36,604 bases of DNA from contig JAIROW010000253.1 of the NCBI GenBank assembly GCA_031257315.1, forward strand, positions 1-36,604, in the 5' to 3' direction. Shown here in pieces: positions 8,419 to 16,143 of the stretch. The notes under the pieces were generated by a model. It searched no databases and was not told the origin of the DNA. It saw only the letters and a program-made list of their open reading frames with translations. The position numbers and the translations under genes were made by a program. Numbering within the stretch: the first letter of the stretch is position 1; each line of letters opens with the position of its first letter. The stretch is from Prevotellaceae bacterium (GTDB lineage Bacteria > Bacteroidota > Bacteroidia > Bacteroidales > UBA932).

Positions 8419-9738
8419 ATGGAAAAGAAAGCGTTTCAAAAAGTATATACTCAATTGCAGGCAATAACAAAAGCCACCATTGCAGTTAAAGCGCAGGGCA
8501 TTGGAAACGACGAGCTTGCAATAGTTGGCGGACGGCTTGCGCAGGTTGTGCGGATTATCGGCGACATGGTTACGTTACAGGTGTTTTCGGGTACGGAAGG
8601 CATAGCCACAAATACCGAAGTAATATTTCTGGGCGAACCGCCGACGCTTAATGTCAGCGACGACCTTGTCGGACGCTTTTTCGATGCATACGGAAAACCG
8701 TTTTTCGGCGAAAAACGCGAAATCAGAGGCGAAAAACGCGAAATCGGCGGTCCTTCGGTCAACCCGTACAGACGCAAACAGCCGTCGGACTACATTCACA
8801 CCGGAATTGCAGGAATTGACCTGAATAACGCTCTGGTAACAGGTCAGAAAATACCTTTTTTCGCCAACCCCGACCAGCCGTACAATCAGGTTATGGCAAT
8901 GGTTGCTTTGAGAGCAAAAGTAGATAAAATCATTCTCGGCGGAATGGGACTGAGCAACGACGATTTTCTGTATTTTAAAAAAATGTTTGAAAACGCCGGC
9001 GTTCTCGACAGAATAATCTGTTTTGTAAATACAACCGAACAGCCGCCGGTTGAACGGCTGCTGATTCCCGACATGGCGCTTGCCGCCGCCGAATATTTTG
9101 CGGTGGACAAAAACGAAAACGTACTGGTTCTGCTTACCGACATGACGCAGTATGCCGACGCTCTCAGCATTGTCTCGAACCGAATGGATCAAATACCTTC
9201 AAAAGACAGTATGCCCGGCTCGCTTTATTCCGACCTTGCAAAAATTTACGAGAAAGCGGTACAGCTGCCCGAAGGCGGCTCGATAACGATTATCGCCGTT
9301 ACTACGCTGAACGAAGGAGATATAACCCATGCTGTTCCCGACAATACGGGATATATTACCGAAGGACAGCTGTTTCTGCGCAAGGACAGCGACACGGGCA
9401 AAGTTATAGTCGATCCGTTCCGCAGCCTGTCGCGCCTTAAACAGCTGGTTATAGGCAAACAAACTCGCGAAGACCATCCGCAGGTAATGAACGCCGCTGT
9501 CCGACTGTACGCCGACGCCGCAAATGCAAAAACCAAACTCGAAAACGGTTTTGAACTTTCGGACTACGACAAACGGTGCCTGGATTTTGCAAAAGACTAT
9601 GCGGAAAAACTGCTTGCCGTCGATGTTAATATCGATTCAACTGAAATGCTGGACAAAACATGGGATTTATTTTCAAAATATTTCAAAAAGGAAGAAGTCC
9701 GAATTAAAGATGAATTTACGTCGAAATACTGGAAGTAA
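8419..9738 (+). CDS. atpB: V/A-type ATPase non-catalytic subunit B
   Basis: This 439-residue regulatory nucleotide-binding subunit alternates with A in the hexameric head. It has the expected beta-barrel start (KATIAVKAQGIGNDELA), the GGPSVNPYRR segment, the HTGIAGIDLNN region where a degenerate P-loop replaces the A-subunit Walker motif, and the IPSKDSMPGSLYSDLAKIYE stretch that reaches the catalytic interface. Length is normal. One oddity is a 21-base tandem duplication at 8707-8748, which makes the peptide G-E-K-R-E-I appear twice (from residues 97 and 104), just before GGPSVNP, where homologues usually have a PIDGGPEI-like loop. It preserves the frame and lies in a surface turn. Confidence 0.96.
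   Translation: MEKKAFQKVYTQLQAITKATIAVKAQGIGNDELAIVGGRLAQVVRIIGDMVTLQVFSGTEGIATNTEVIFLGEPPTLNVSDDLVGRFFDAYGKPFFGEKREIRGEKREIGGPSVNPYRRKQPSDYIHTGIAGIDLNNALVTGQKIPFFANPDQPYNQVMAMVALRAKVDKIILGGMGLSNDDFLYFKKMFENAGVLDRIICFVNTTEQPPVERLLIPDMALAAAEYFAVDKNENVLVLLTDMTQYADALSIVSNRMDQIPSKDSMPGSLYSDLAKIYEKAVQLPEGGSITIIAVTTLNEGDITHAVPDNTGYITEGQLFLRKDSDTGKVIVDPFRSLSRLKQLVIGKQTREDHPQVMNAAVRLYADAANAKTKLENGFELSDYDKRCLDFAKDYAEKLLAVDVNIDSTEMLDKTWDLFSKYFKKEEVRIKDEFTSKYWK
8707..8748 (+). repeat. 21-bp in-frame tandem repeat inside atpB
   Basis: Two copies of a 21-base unit start at 8707 and 8728 and share their first 18 bases (GGCGAAAAACGCGAAATC). They encode two consecutive G-E-K-R-E-I units. Slippage is the simplest origin. 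Confidence 0.85.
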
Positions 9739-9774
9739 AAATATTATTGGTCAATAAAAAATCGGGTTAAAAAA

Positions 9775-10374
9775 ATGGCTATAAAGTTTCAATTCAACAA
9801 AACTTCGCTCAACGAACTGAACAAACAGTTGAAAATGCGTGCAAAAGCTCTGCCGACGCTTAAAAACAAAGAATCGGCTCTGAGACTTGAAGTCCAGAAA
9901 GCAAAGGAATATGCCGGCAGTTTGTCGATAAAACTGGAAAAACTGATTGCTTCGTATTCCGGCATGTCGCGTCTGTGGAACGAATTTGAGCCTGATTTAA
10001 TTAAAATTGAAGACGTTAAAATAAGTTCAGTCAAAATAGCGGGCGTGCATATTCCTGTACTCGAAGAAATACTGTTCGACGTCAGGCAGTACAGCCTGTT
10101 CGGAAATCCCGCATGGTATTACGATGGATTACAGATTCTTAAAAACATGGCAAGTATCGGCATTGAATACGAATTTTACCATAACAAAATGACCATGCTC
10201 GACGGCGCAAGGAAAAAAACAACGCAAAAAGTAAATCTGTACGAAAAAGTGCAGATACCCGGCTATTCGGAAGCAATACGGAAAATCAAACGGTTTCTGG
10301 AAGACGAAGAAAATCTGTCGAAATCGGCTCAAAAAATAGTAAAAAAACGTCAGGAAGAGGAGGCAGGATTATGA
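9775..10374 (+). CDS. atpD: V/A-type ATPase subunit D (central rotor shaft)
   Basis: This 199-residue protein forms the coiled-coil axle rotating inside the A3B3 head. The start KFQFNKTSLNELNKQLKMR and the following long helix (to about residue 65) are typical of subunit D. A compact middle part follows, and the C-terminal helix (about 140-195) completes the antiparallel coil. The gene follows atpB by 36 bases and ends in an ATGA overlap with atpI. Subunit F, which normally binds the middle of D, has no gene in this operon. Confidence 0.93.
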   Translation: MAIKFQFNKTSLNELNKQLKMRAKALPTLKNKESALRLEVQKAKEYAGSLSIKLEKLIASYSGMSRLWNEFEPDLIKIEDVKISSVKIAGVHIPVLEEILFDVRQYSLFGNPAWYYDGLQILKNMASIGIEYEFYHNKMTMLDGARKKTTQKVNLYEKVQIPGYSEAIRKIKRFLEDEENLSKSAQKIVKKRQEEEAGL

Positions 10375-12152
10375 TAGTACCGATGACAAAATACAGTTTT
10401 CTGATTTTTAAAAATGATTTTAAAAAATTTCTCGAACAGTTGCAGGAAGCTGGAATGATTCATGTAGAATCGACAAACGTAGAACCTGACGGACAGACGC
10501 TTGCATTATTCCGGAAAATTGATGAATATGAGAAAATTTACAATGAACTGCTTTTGCTCAAACCCGATAAAAACGCCGACAGGTTCGACGGAAACGCAGA
10601 AGCTCTGATAGAGAACTATCGCGTCGTAAGGGAACAGATGGCAAAACTTGACGCCCGCATCAAAAATACCGAAAAGGAAGCAACAGACGCTTTACCATGG
10701 GGCGATTTTAATCGGAACGATTTGGATAAACTGAATATCAGCATAAGGTTTTACGCCGTAAATATCAAGCAGTTTGACAGCGACTGGGCAAACAGATTTC
10801 CGCTGTGCGAAATCAGCAGAAACAGCGGCAAAGTCTATTTTGCAGTTCTCAACGACATTCCCGATTTCGGTTTTGATTTGCCTGAAATAAAACTGCCTTC
10901 GGCTTCGTATTCCGATTTGCTCGAAGACTGGAAAAAAATGAAATCGGAGTACGGAAACTTTTGCAAAAAATTAGACTCAATGGCAGCATCTGCCGCTATT
11001 TTGTCGGAGGCTCGCAAATCGTTAATCGAACAGACTGATTTTAATATTGCCGAACTTGGCGCCCGCAGCGAAGCAGATGGCAGTCTGAAACTGCTGTCGG
11101 GCTGGCTGCCTACCGACAGGAAAGAAAAATTTGAAGATTTTCTTGAATCCCTGAACGTCGTTTACTGTTCGACAGACAAGCCCGAAGACGGAGATGAACC
11201 TCCTATTCTGTTGAAAAACAATAAATTTGCCCGTCTGTTTGAGCCTCTTACAAATTTATATTCGCTGCCAAATTACTGCGAACTGGATCCGACGGCTTTT
11301 TTTGCGCCGTTTTTCATGATGTTTTTCGGATTCTGTCTCGGAGACGGAGGTTACGGTTTGATAATATTTCTGACAGCTTTGATTTTAAAATTAAAAATTA
11401 AAAATCCCGATACGCGACGGTATCTTTCGATAGCTCAATGGCTTGGAATTGCAGGCATGTTTTTCGGATTTGTAACGGCAACATTCTTGGGTATTTCCAT
11501 CAATGAAATAAAACTTGACAGAATTGTCGAAGAAAAACTCGACATATCACAAGGATACGGAATGTTGTATCTTTCGCTGCTGTTAGGATTTGTACAGATT
11601 ATATTCGGAATGTGTTTAAAAGTCATGAATATAGTGCATAAGAAAGGAATAAAATATGCGCTGTATCAAATCGGCTGGATTATTATAATTCTTGGAGGAA
11701 TTGCGCTGTATGTAATTGATAATCAGATTATACAAAATATAGTTGCAGTAATTTTCGGACTTAGCGTTCTTATTGCGTTTTTATACAATTCGCCGGGCAA
11801 AAATCCGTTAATAAACATCGGCGGAGGGCTGTGGAACGCATACAATACAGCATCTGGCTTACTTGGCGATATACTCTCATACATAAGGCTTTATGCTCTT
11901 GGTATGACGGGGGGAGTGCTTGGCGAAGTTTTCAACGAAATAGCCATAAGCGCCGGCGACGGAATCAATATTCCCGTTGTTGCTCAGATTGCAACACTAA
12001 TTATTCTGTTGCTGGGACACGGTTTGAATTTTATGCTTGGAATAATAGGCGCTATTGTGCATCCCATACGTTTGACATTTGTAGAATTTTATAAAAATGC
12101 AGGATTTGAGGGAGACGGTTTGCCTTTCAAAATATTTGGAAAAATAAATTAA
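10371..12152 (+). CDS. atpI: V/A-type ATPase membrane subunit I (a-subunit)
   Basis: This 593-residue stator subunit provides the two half-channels for the transported ion. The N-terminal half (about 1-300) is the soluble arm that binds the peripheral stalks. From about residue 310 there are seven or eight hydrophobic segments, starting with the FFMMFFGFCLGDGGYG block typical of the family. The essential arginine is R506 in the SYIRLYALG motif, which faces the rotor carboxylate. The conserved GHGLNFMLGIIGAIVHPIRL tail region and the C-terminal AGFEGDG are present. Size is slightly below that of many homologues (about 600-660) but no domain is missing. It is coupled to atpD by a 4-base overlap, and atpK follows after 34 bases. 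Confidence 0.95.
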   Translation: MIVPMTKYSFLIFKNDFKKFLEQLQEAGMIHVESTNVEPDGQTLALFRKIDEYEKIYNELLLLKPDKNADRFDGNAEALIENYRVVREQMAKLDARIKNTEKEATDALPWGDFNRNDLDKLNISIRFYAVNIKQFDSDWANRFPLCEISRNSGKVYFAVLNDIPDFGFDLPEIKLPSASYSDLLEDWKKMKSEYGNFCKKLDSMAASAAILSEARKSLIEQTDFNIAELGARSEADGSLKLLSGWLPTDRKEKFEDFLESLNVVYCSTDKPEDGDEPPILLKNNKFARLFEPLTNLYSLPNYCELDPTAFFAPFFMMFFGFCLGDGGYGLIIFLTALILKLKIKNPDTRRYLSIAQWLGIAGMFFGFVTATFLGISINEIKLDRIVEEKLDISQGYGMLYLSLLLGFVQIIFGMCLKVMNIVHKKGIKYALYQIGWIIIILGGIALYVIDNQIIQNIVAVIFGLSVLIAFLYNSPGKNPLINIGGGLWNAYNTASGLLGDILSYIRLYALGMTGGVLGEVFNEIAISAGDGINIPVVAQIATLIILLLGHGLNFMLGIIGAIVHPIRLTFVEFYKNAGFEGDGLPFKIFGKIN

Positions 12153-12171
12153 AAGTTAATTATAAATTTAA

Positions 12172-12645
<474 letters not shown>

Positions 12646-12654
12646 TCAAAGCAG

Positions 12655-12692
12655 TAAGTTATTTATTTAAATAACACAAAATAAATAACTTA
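12655..12692 (+). terminator. A+T-rich 14-bp hairpin after the ATPase operon
   Basis: The arms 12655-12668 and 12679-12692 are perfect complements around a 10-base loop, starting 10 bases after the atpK stop. There is no U tract downstream, so termination is plausible from position but not certain. mRNA 3'-end protection is an alternative. Confidence 0.5.
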
Positions 12693-12733
12693 TGGCAGTT
12701 GCCTTACGGGAGAATATTGGTAAAAAACAGTAT

Positions 12734-12764
12734 AAGACAGGGGGGGCATTTTCCCCCATGTCTT
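12734..12764. repeat. G-rich hairpin (AAGACA...TGTCTT with G7/C5 core)
   Basis: AAGACA at 12734-12739 pairs with TGTCTT at 12759-12764. Inside them, five of the seven G at 12740-12746 can pair with C5 at 12753-12757, leaving a small bulge. On the plus strand it lacks a T tract, but read on the minus strand it is followed by a run of T (complement of 12724-12729), so it would work better as a terminator for leftward transcription, although no minus-strand gene ends here. Confidence 0.55.
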
Positions 12765-12851
12765 GAAGTTTACGGTTAATAAAGTGCAACCGTTGCGCGG
12801 TTATACGTAACAGCCTGTTTTACAAACGGAGACAAATTTTGAAGATCGCAT

Positions 12852-12905
12852 TAGAGATTATGTAGATTTTATTTTTATACAAAAATAAAATCTACATAAT
12901 CTCTA
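12852..12905. terminator. Perfect 25-bp hairpin with 4-base loop; possible bidirectional terminator
   Basis: The arm 12852-12876 is the exact reverse complement of 12881-12905, with loop ATAC. The stem is A+T-rich, with a T5 run near the loop on the left and A5 on the right. Such long perfect stems are common between Bacteroidota operons. A terminator or mRNA-stabilising structure is likely; a miniature mobile element is possible, but I see no direct target duplications. Confidence 0.6.
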
Positions 12906-12955
12906 TTAAATACAGCTTTATTCAAATGATTTTTCACCATAAAAAGGCTGTCCTG

Positions 12956-12994
12956 CAAAAGGCTGAAAAGTTTCAAAAAATTTCAGCCCTTTTG
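12956..12994 (+). terminator. Hairpin with AAAAGGCTGAAA / TTTCAGCCCTTTT arms
   Basis: Positions 12956-12968 pair with 12981-12994 with one bulged C at about 12989. The right arm ends in T4, giving a weak intrinsic-terminator shape. It lies 344 bases before the next gene. Confidence 0.5.
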
Positions 12995-13185
12995 ATATTG
13001 GTTTGTTCTCTGCGAAGCGACAAACGCCTGATTGCAGTCAAAATCTGAACTCGAAACATTGTGGTAACAGGAAGTCAATAAAAACAACAGTTTTCGAAAA
13101 AGAATTAACCGGACAAAAATTTTTTATTGTGTTATGAAAAATTTTATACCTTTAATCTGTAATTTTTAAGGTACATTCCTGTGCG

Positions 13186-13220
13186 TTTGCGTGTGATCTG
13201 AAAATTTTATGCTAACTTTG
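13186..13220 (+). promoter_or_regulatory. Promoter of Fe-S protein gene (-33 TTTG, -7 TAACTTTG)
   Basis: TTTG at 13186-13189 and TAACTTTG at 13213-13220 are 23 bases apart, at the long end of the Bacteroidota range. The -7 box is identical to the one before the ATPase operon. Transcription from about 13227 leaves a leader of roughly 112 bases before the ATG at 13339. Confidence 0.6.
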
Positions 13221-13338
13221 CGGCGATATTTATTGATTGATGAATCTTGATAATAATTAATATACATACGCCGTTTACAGGGATTTTCTCTCAAAATGAA
13301 CTGTCCCGTCCTGCGGTATGTTTGAAAAATTTTGAAAA

Positions 13339-14721
13339 ATGGGAAATGAAGAATTGAAAGCCGGAATTTTTTCGATTGATAATCATCAACTTACAATCGA
13401 AAACGGTCAGTTACCGATTATAGAATATGCACGCCGGTCTGGCGTTGAAATTCCTTCATTATGCTATGCAAACGGGGCTGCACACAAATCGTCGTGCATG
13501 ATGTGCGCCGTTTCCAACGCTGCATCGGGTCAGATAATTCCCGCATGTTCGACAGTTCCGGTCAACGGTATGCAGATTGTTACCGACAGCGAAGAGATAC
13601 GTACAGTCCGCACCCTGTCGCTCGAACTTTTGCTGAGCGATCACCGCGCCGACTGCGAGGCTCCGTGTAAGATTGCATGTCCGGCAGGTTTCAACGTGGC
13701 AGCAATGAACCGCATGTTCGACGCTGGAAAAATCGAAGACGCCGCTGAATTTATGCGCGATTCGCTGGTCATACCGGCTACGCTGTGCTATATTTGCAAT
13801 GCTCCGTGCGAAAAAATATGTAGAAAAAAAGACCTTGCAGAACCGGTTGCTATCAGAGAAATAAAAAAGATGCTTGTCAGTAAAACGTCAGACGGCAAAA
13901 TAAACAGAATTAAAAATAACGGAAAAAAAACTGCAATAATCGGTTCAAATCCTGCCGGACTGTCGGCTGCATACCGGTTGCGCAAACAGGGCTGCGAAGT
14001 TACGGTGTTTGAAAAGTTCGATAAAATTCTTATTCCTCACATCGAGGCAGACAAAACGCCGCTTGAAACAGTCGAACTCGAAATTGGAATAATAAGACAG
14101 ACAGGCGTAAAATTCATAACTTCATTCAACAGCCTGCCAACTGACAGTTTTGACGGAATTATTTCGGTTTCGGGCGACGAAACGTATCCTGATGCCGTAA
14201 AACTGACGGCTAAAACCAGACAGCCGGCGCGTTTGGTTCTCGAAGGATTTAAACTTGCTGAAAAACTGTTTTCCGAAATGTCCGGAAATATCAAAGCGAC
14301 GGAAATACTGGCAGAAAACAGAATTTTTAACTCTACATACGGTCGTTTCAATGAAAACGAGAAACGCGAACTGTTGAAAAAAACTGAAAGCGACGCCCGT
14401 ACAAGCGGCTGTCTCTATTGCGACTGCAACAGTAAAAACGATTGCCGTCTGCGTAGCTGCGCTACGGCTTACGGTATAAAAAACACAAGATACCTGCGCG
14501 AATCTTCGTTACCGGCAATGAATTGCGTCGAAGCCGGAAATCTGCGTTTTGAAGCCGCAAAGTGCATACGCTGCGGGCTTTGCGTTTACAACAGCATCAA
14601 CGGTTTTACATTTAAAAATCGCGGTTTTGTAATGCAGGTAACGCTTCCCGAAGGAAATGCCGGAAATGTGCCGGAAAGTATTGCCGAACTTTGCCCGACA
14701 GGAGCAATTTGTAGAGCTTAA
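13339..14721 (+). CDS. Multi-cluster Fe-S protein, [2Fe-2S] ferredoxin domain fused to a truncated GltD-like flavoprotein
   Basis: This 460-residue cytoplasmic electron carrier has, in order: a plant/NuoG-type [2Fe-2S] domain with C42, C53, C56 and C70; an H102-x3-C106 motif and a GltD-type 4Fe-4S region (C106, C110, C114, then C150, C153, C157, C161); a dinucleotide motif GSNPAG at 202-207; a cysteine-rich C-x2-C-x-C-x5-C-x4-C segment (358-374); and one ferredoxin cluster (C409, C412, C415, C452). GltD-like relatives with both extra domains are well over 600 residues. Here the middle is cut down, the NAD(P)H Rossmann fold is not seen, and the GxGxxG motif has N204 in place of the central G. 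It may be a partner subunit of a hydrogenase, formate dehydrogenase or similar enzyme encoded elsewhere; no catalytic partner is in the window. The start is the ATG after an A-rich site. Confidence 0.8.
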   Translation: MGNEELKAGIFSIDNHQLTIENGQLPIIEYARRSGVEIPSLCYANGAAHKSSCMMCAVSNAASGQIIPACSTVPVNGMQIVTDSEEIRTVRTLSLELLLSDHRADCEAPCKIACPAGFNVAAMNRMFDAGKIEDAAEFMRDSLVIPATLCYICNAPCEKICRKKDLAEPVAIREIKKMLVSKTSDGKINRIKNNGKKTAIIGSNPAGLSAAYRLRKQGCEVTVFEKFDKILIPHIEADKTPLETVELEIGIIRQTGVKFITSFNSLPTDSFDGIISVSGDETYPDAVKLTAKTRQPARLVLEGFKLAEKLFSEMSGNIKATEILAENRIFNSTYGRFNENEKRELLKKTESDARTSGCLYCDCNSKNDCRLRSCATAYGIKNTRYLRESSLPAMNCVEAGNLRFEAAKCIRCGLCVYNSINGFTFKNRGFVMQVTLPEGNAGNVPESIAELCPTGAICRA

Positions 14722-14854
14722 AGTTAAAAAACGGCTTCATGTTTTAGATTATCAAGAAAATTTTCACACTAAAAGTTCTGTGTGCTTTTTTTGTAAATAT
14801 ACAGTATAATATTCGCGTCGAAACAAAACGTTTTTCGGTTTAACAATAAATATA

Positions 14855-14862
14855 TACCTTTG
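14855..14862 (+). promoter_or_regulatory. -7 box (TACCTTTG) of the namZ-porE unit
   Basis: TACCTTTG at 14855-14862 matches TAnnTTTG and lies 22 bases before the chosen namZ ATG. No exact TTTG is seen at the -33 distance. The same octamer precedes the amidase gene. A TTG in this box opens the longer namZ frame but cannot be its start. Confidence 0.5.
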
Positions 14863-14883
14863 CATAAACGAATTGAAATTGAA

Positions 14884-16101
14884 ATGAATGAAAAAAAGAT
14901 GATAAATGCGCAGAAACAGTCGAAAACGGATATGTCAGGTTTGAGGTTTTTCGGACTGTTTGCCATTGTTTTACTGTCGCTAACTGCTGTTAACGCCCAG
15001 AAACCGGCGGCTGACAATCCCGATACATATATATATATGCTGAAAAATAAAAAAGCGGGATTGACTGCCAATCATACAAGTCTGTCGGGAAAAAAGCATT
15101 TGCTCGACGTTTTGCTCGAAAACAGTATCGACGTAGTTAAAATCTACGCCCCCGAACACGGGTTCAGAGGCAACGCCGGCGCGGGTGAAACCGTTAACAG
15201 TTCGAAAGATAAAAAAACAGGTATCCCGATTGTTTCGCTTTACGGCGCAAACAAAAAACCTTCAGTTGAACAGCTTGCCGGAATCGACTGTATGGTTTTC
15301 GACATGCAGGACGTTGGAACAAGATTTTATACATATCTCTCGACCATGCACCTTGTTATGGAAGCGTGCGCCGAAAACAGTATTCCGCTGATTGTACTCG
15401 ACCGTCCGAATCCTAACGGATTTTATATCGACGGTCCGGTGTTGCAGCCCGAATGTAAGTCATTTGTGGGAATGCATAAAATTCCGGTAGTGCATGGAAT
15501 GACTCTGGGCGAACTCGCAACAATGATTAACTCCGAAAAATGGCTTGACGGCGGCAAAACCTGTAACTTGACGGTAATTCCGTGCGAAGACTATTCGCAC
15601 AAGTCGAAATACGCGCTGCCAACGCCTCCATCGCCAAATTTGCCCGATATGCAGTCGGTTTACCTGTATCCGACGCTGTGTTTTTTTGAAGGCTCGCCGC
15701 TGAGCGTGGGCAGAGGCACGGATTTCCCCTTTAAAGTCGTTGGACATCCAGATTTTAAGGGAAAAACGGGATACGGATTTTCGTTTGTTCCGAAAACGAA
15801 AGACGGAAAAATCAAACCGCTGCTCGAAAATCAGGTCTGTTACGGGAAAGATTTCAGAAATGTCGAAACAGACAAAATCAGTGAAATAAATCTGGATTTG
15901 ATTATTGAAATCTATAACGATTATCCATTTAAAGATAAATTTTTTAAACCTGTTTTTTCAAAACTTGCCGGAAATACCGTCCTGCAAAAACAGATTGCAG
16001 ATAAAAAAAGCGCCGGAGAAATCAGAAAAAGCTGGCAGAAAGATTTGAATGATTTTAAAACGATGAGAAAAAAGTATCTTTTGTATCCTGATTTTTATTG
16101 A
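14884..16101 (+). CDS. namZ: Secreted exo-beta-N-acetylmuramidase NamZ family (DUF1343)
   Basis: This protein is 405 residues from the ATG at 14884. DUF1343 members such as YbbC/NamZ of Bacillus subtilis and the Tannerella enzyme release terminal MurNAc from peptidoglycan fragments. The conserved blocks are GLTANHTSLSGK, then APEHGFRGNAGAGE with the essential acidic/histidine region, FDMQDVGTRFYTY, LDRPNPNG, HGMTLGELA and the C-terminal SVGRGTDFPF. A signal peptide, RFFGLFAIVLLSLTAVNAQ, follows an unusually long polar N-terminus. ATG codons at 14899 or 14932 would give a more ordinary signal sequence, so the start is uncertain. The upstream TTG at 14860 overlaps the -7 box and is rejected. 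The porE-like gene follows after 42 bases with no terminator. With the amidase at 4192 it suggests peptidoglycan turnover or recycling. Confidence 0.88.
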   Translation: MNEKKMINAQKQSKTDMSGLRFFGLFAIVLLSLTAVNAQKPAADNPDTYIYMLKNKKAGLTANHTSLSGKKHLLDVLLENSIDVVKIYAPEHGFRGNAGAGETVNSSKDKKTGIPIVSLYGANKKPSVEQLAGIDCMVFDMQDVGTRFYTYLSTMHLVMEACAENSIPLIVLDRPNPNGFYIDGPVLQPECKSFVGMHKIPVVHGMTLGELATMINSEKWLDGGKTCNLTVIPCEDYSHKSKYALPTPPSPNLPDMQSVYLYPTLCFFEGSPLSVGRGTDFPFKVVGHPDFKGKTGYGFSFVPKTKDGKIKPLLENQVCYGKDFRNVETDKISEINLDLIIEIYNDYPFKDKFFKPVFSKLAGNTVLQKQIADKKSAGEIRKSWQKDLNDFKTMRKKYLLYPDFY

Positions 16102-16143
16102 TTAAATATATTTTAAACAAATTAAACGAATTGTTACAAAAAA

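Larger units (their letters stand above)
12646..13338. other. 693-bp intergenic region between atpK and the Fe-S protein gene
   Basis: No convincing gene is present. The first half holds four stem-loops (12655-12692, 12734-12764, 12852-12905, 12956-12994). The 12692-12766 frame can encode 24 residues but has no recognisable product and overlaps the G-rich hairpin. The second half holds a promoter (13186-13220) and an approximately 112-base leader with a nine-codon open frame at 13296-13325. I see no tRNA, CRISPR or insertion sequence. Confidence 0.7.

Noticed and set aside
12692-12766. 24-residue open frame after the ATPase operon
   Set aside because: No recognisable product; it crosses the G-rich hairpin and starts inside the terminator-like stem.
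12646-13338. CRISPR array, tRNA or insertion sequence in the hairpin-rich intergenic region
   Set aside because: The repeats are single stem-loops of unrelated sequence, with no regularly spaced repeats, no cloverleaf and no transposase.
14860-14883. N-terminal extension of namZ starting at TTG 14860
   Set aside because: The TTG is the end of the -7 promoter box.
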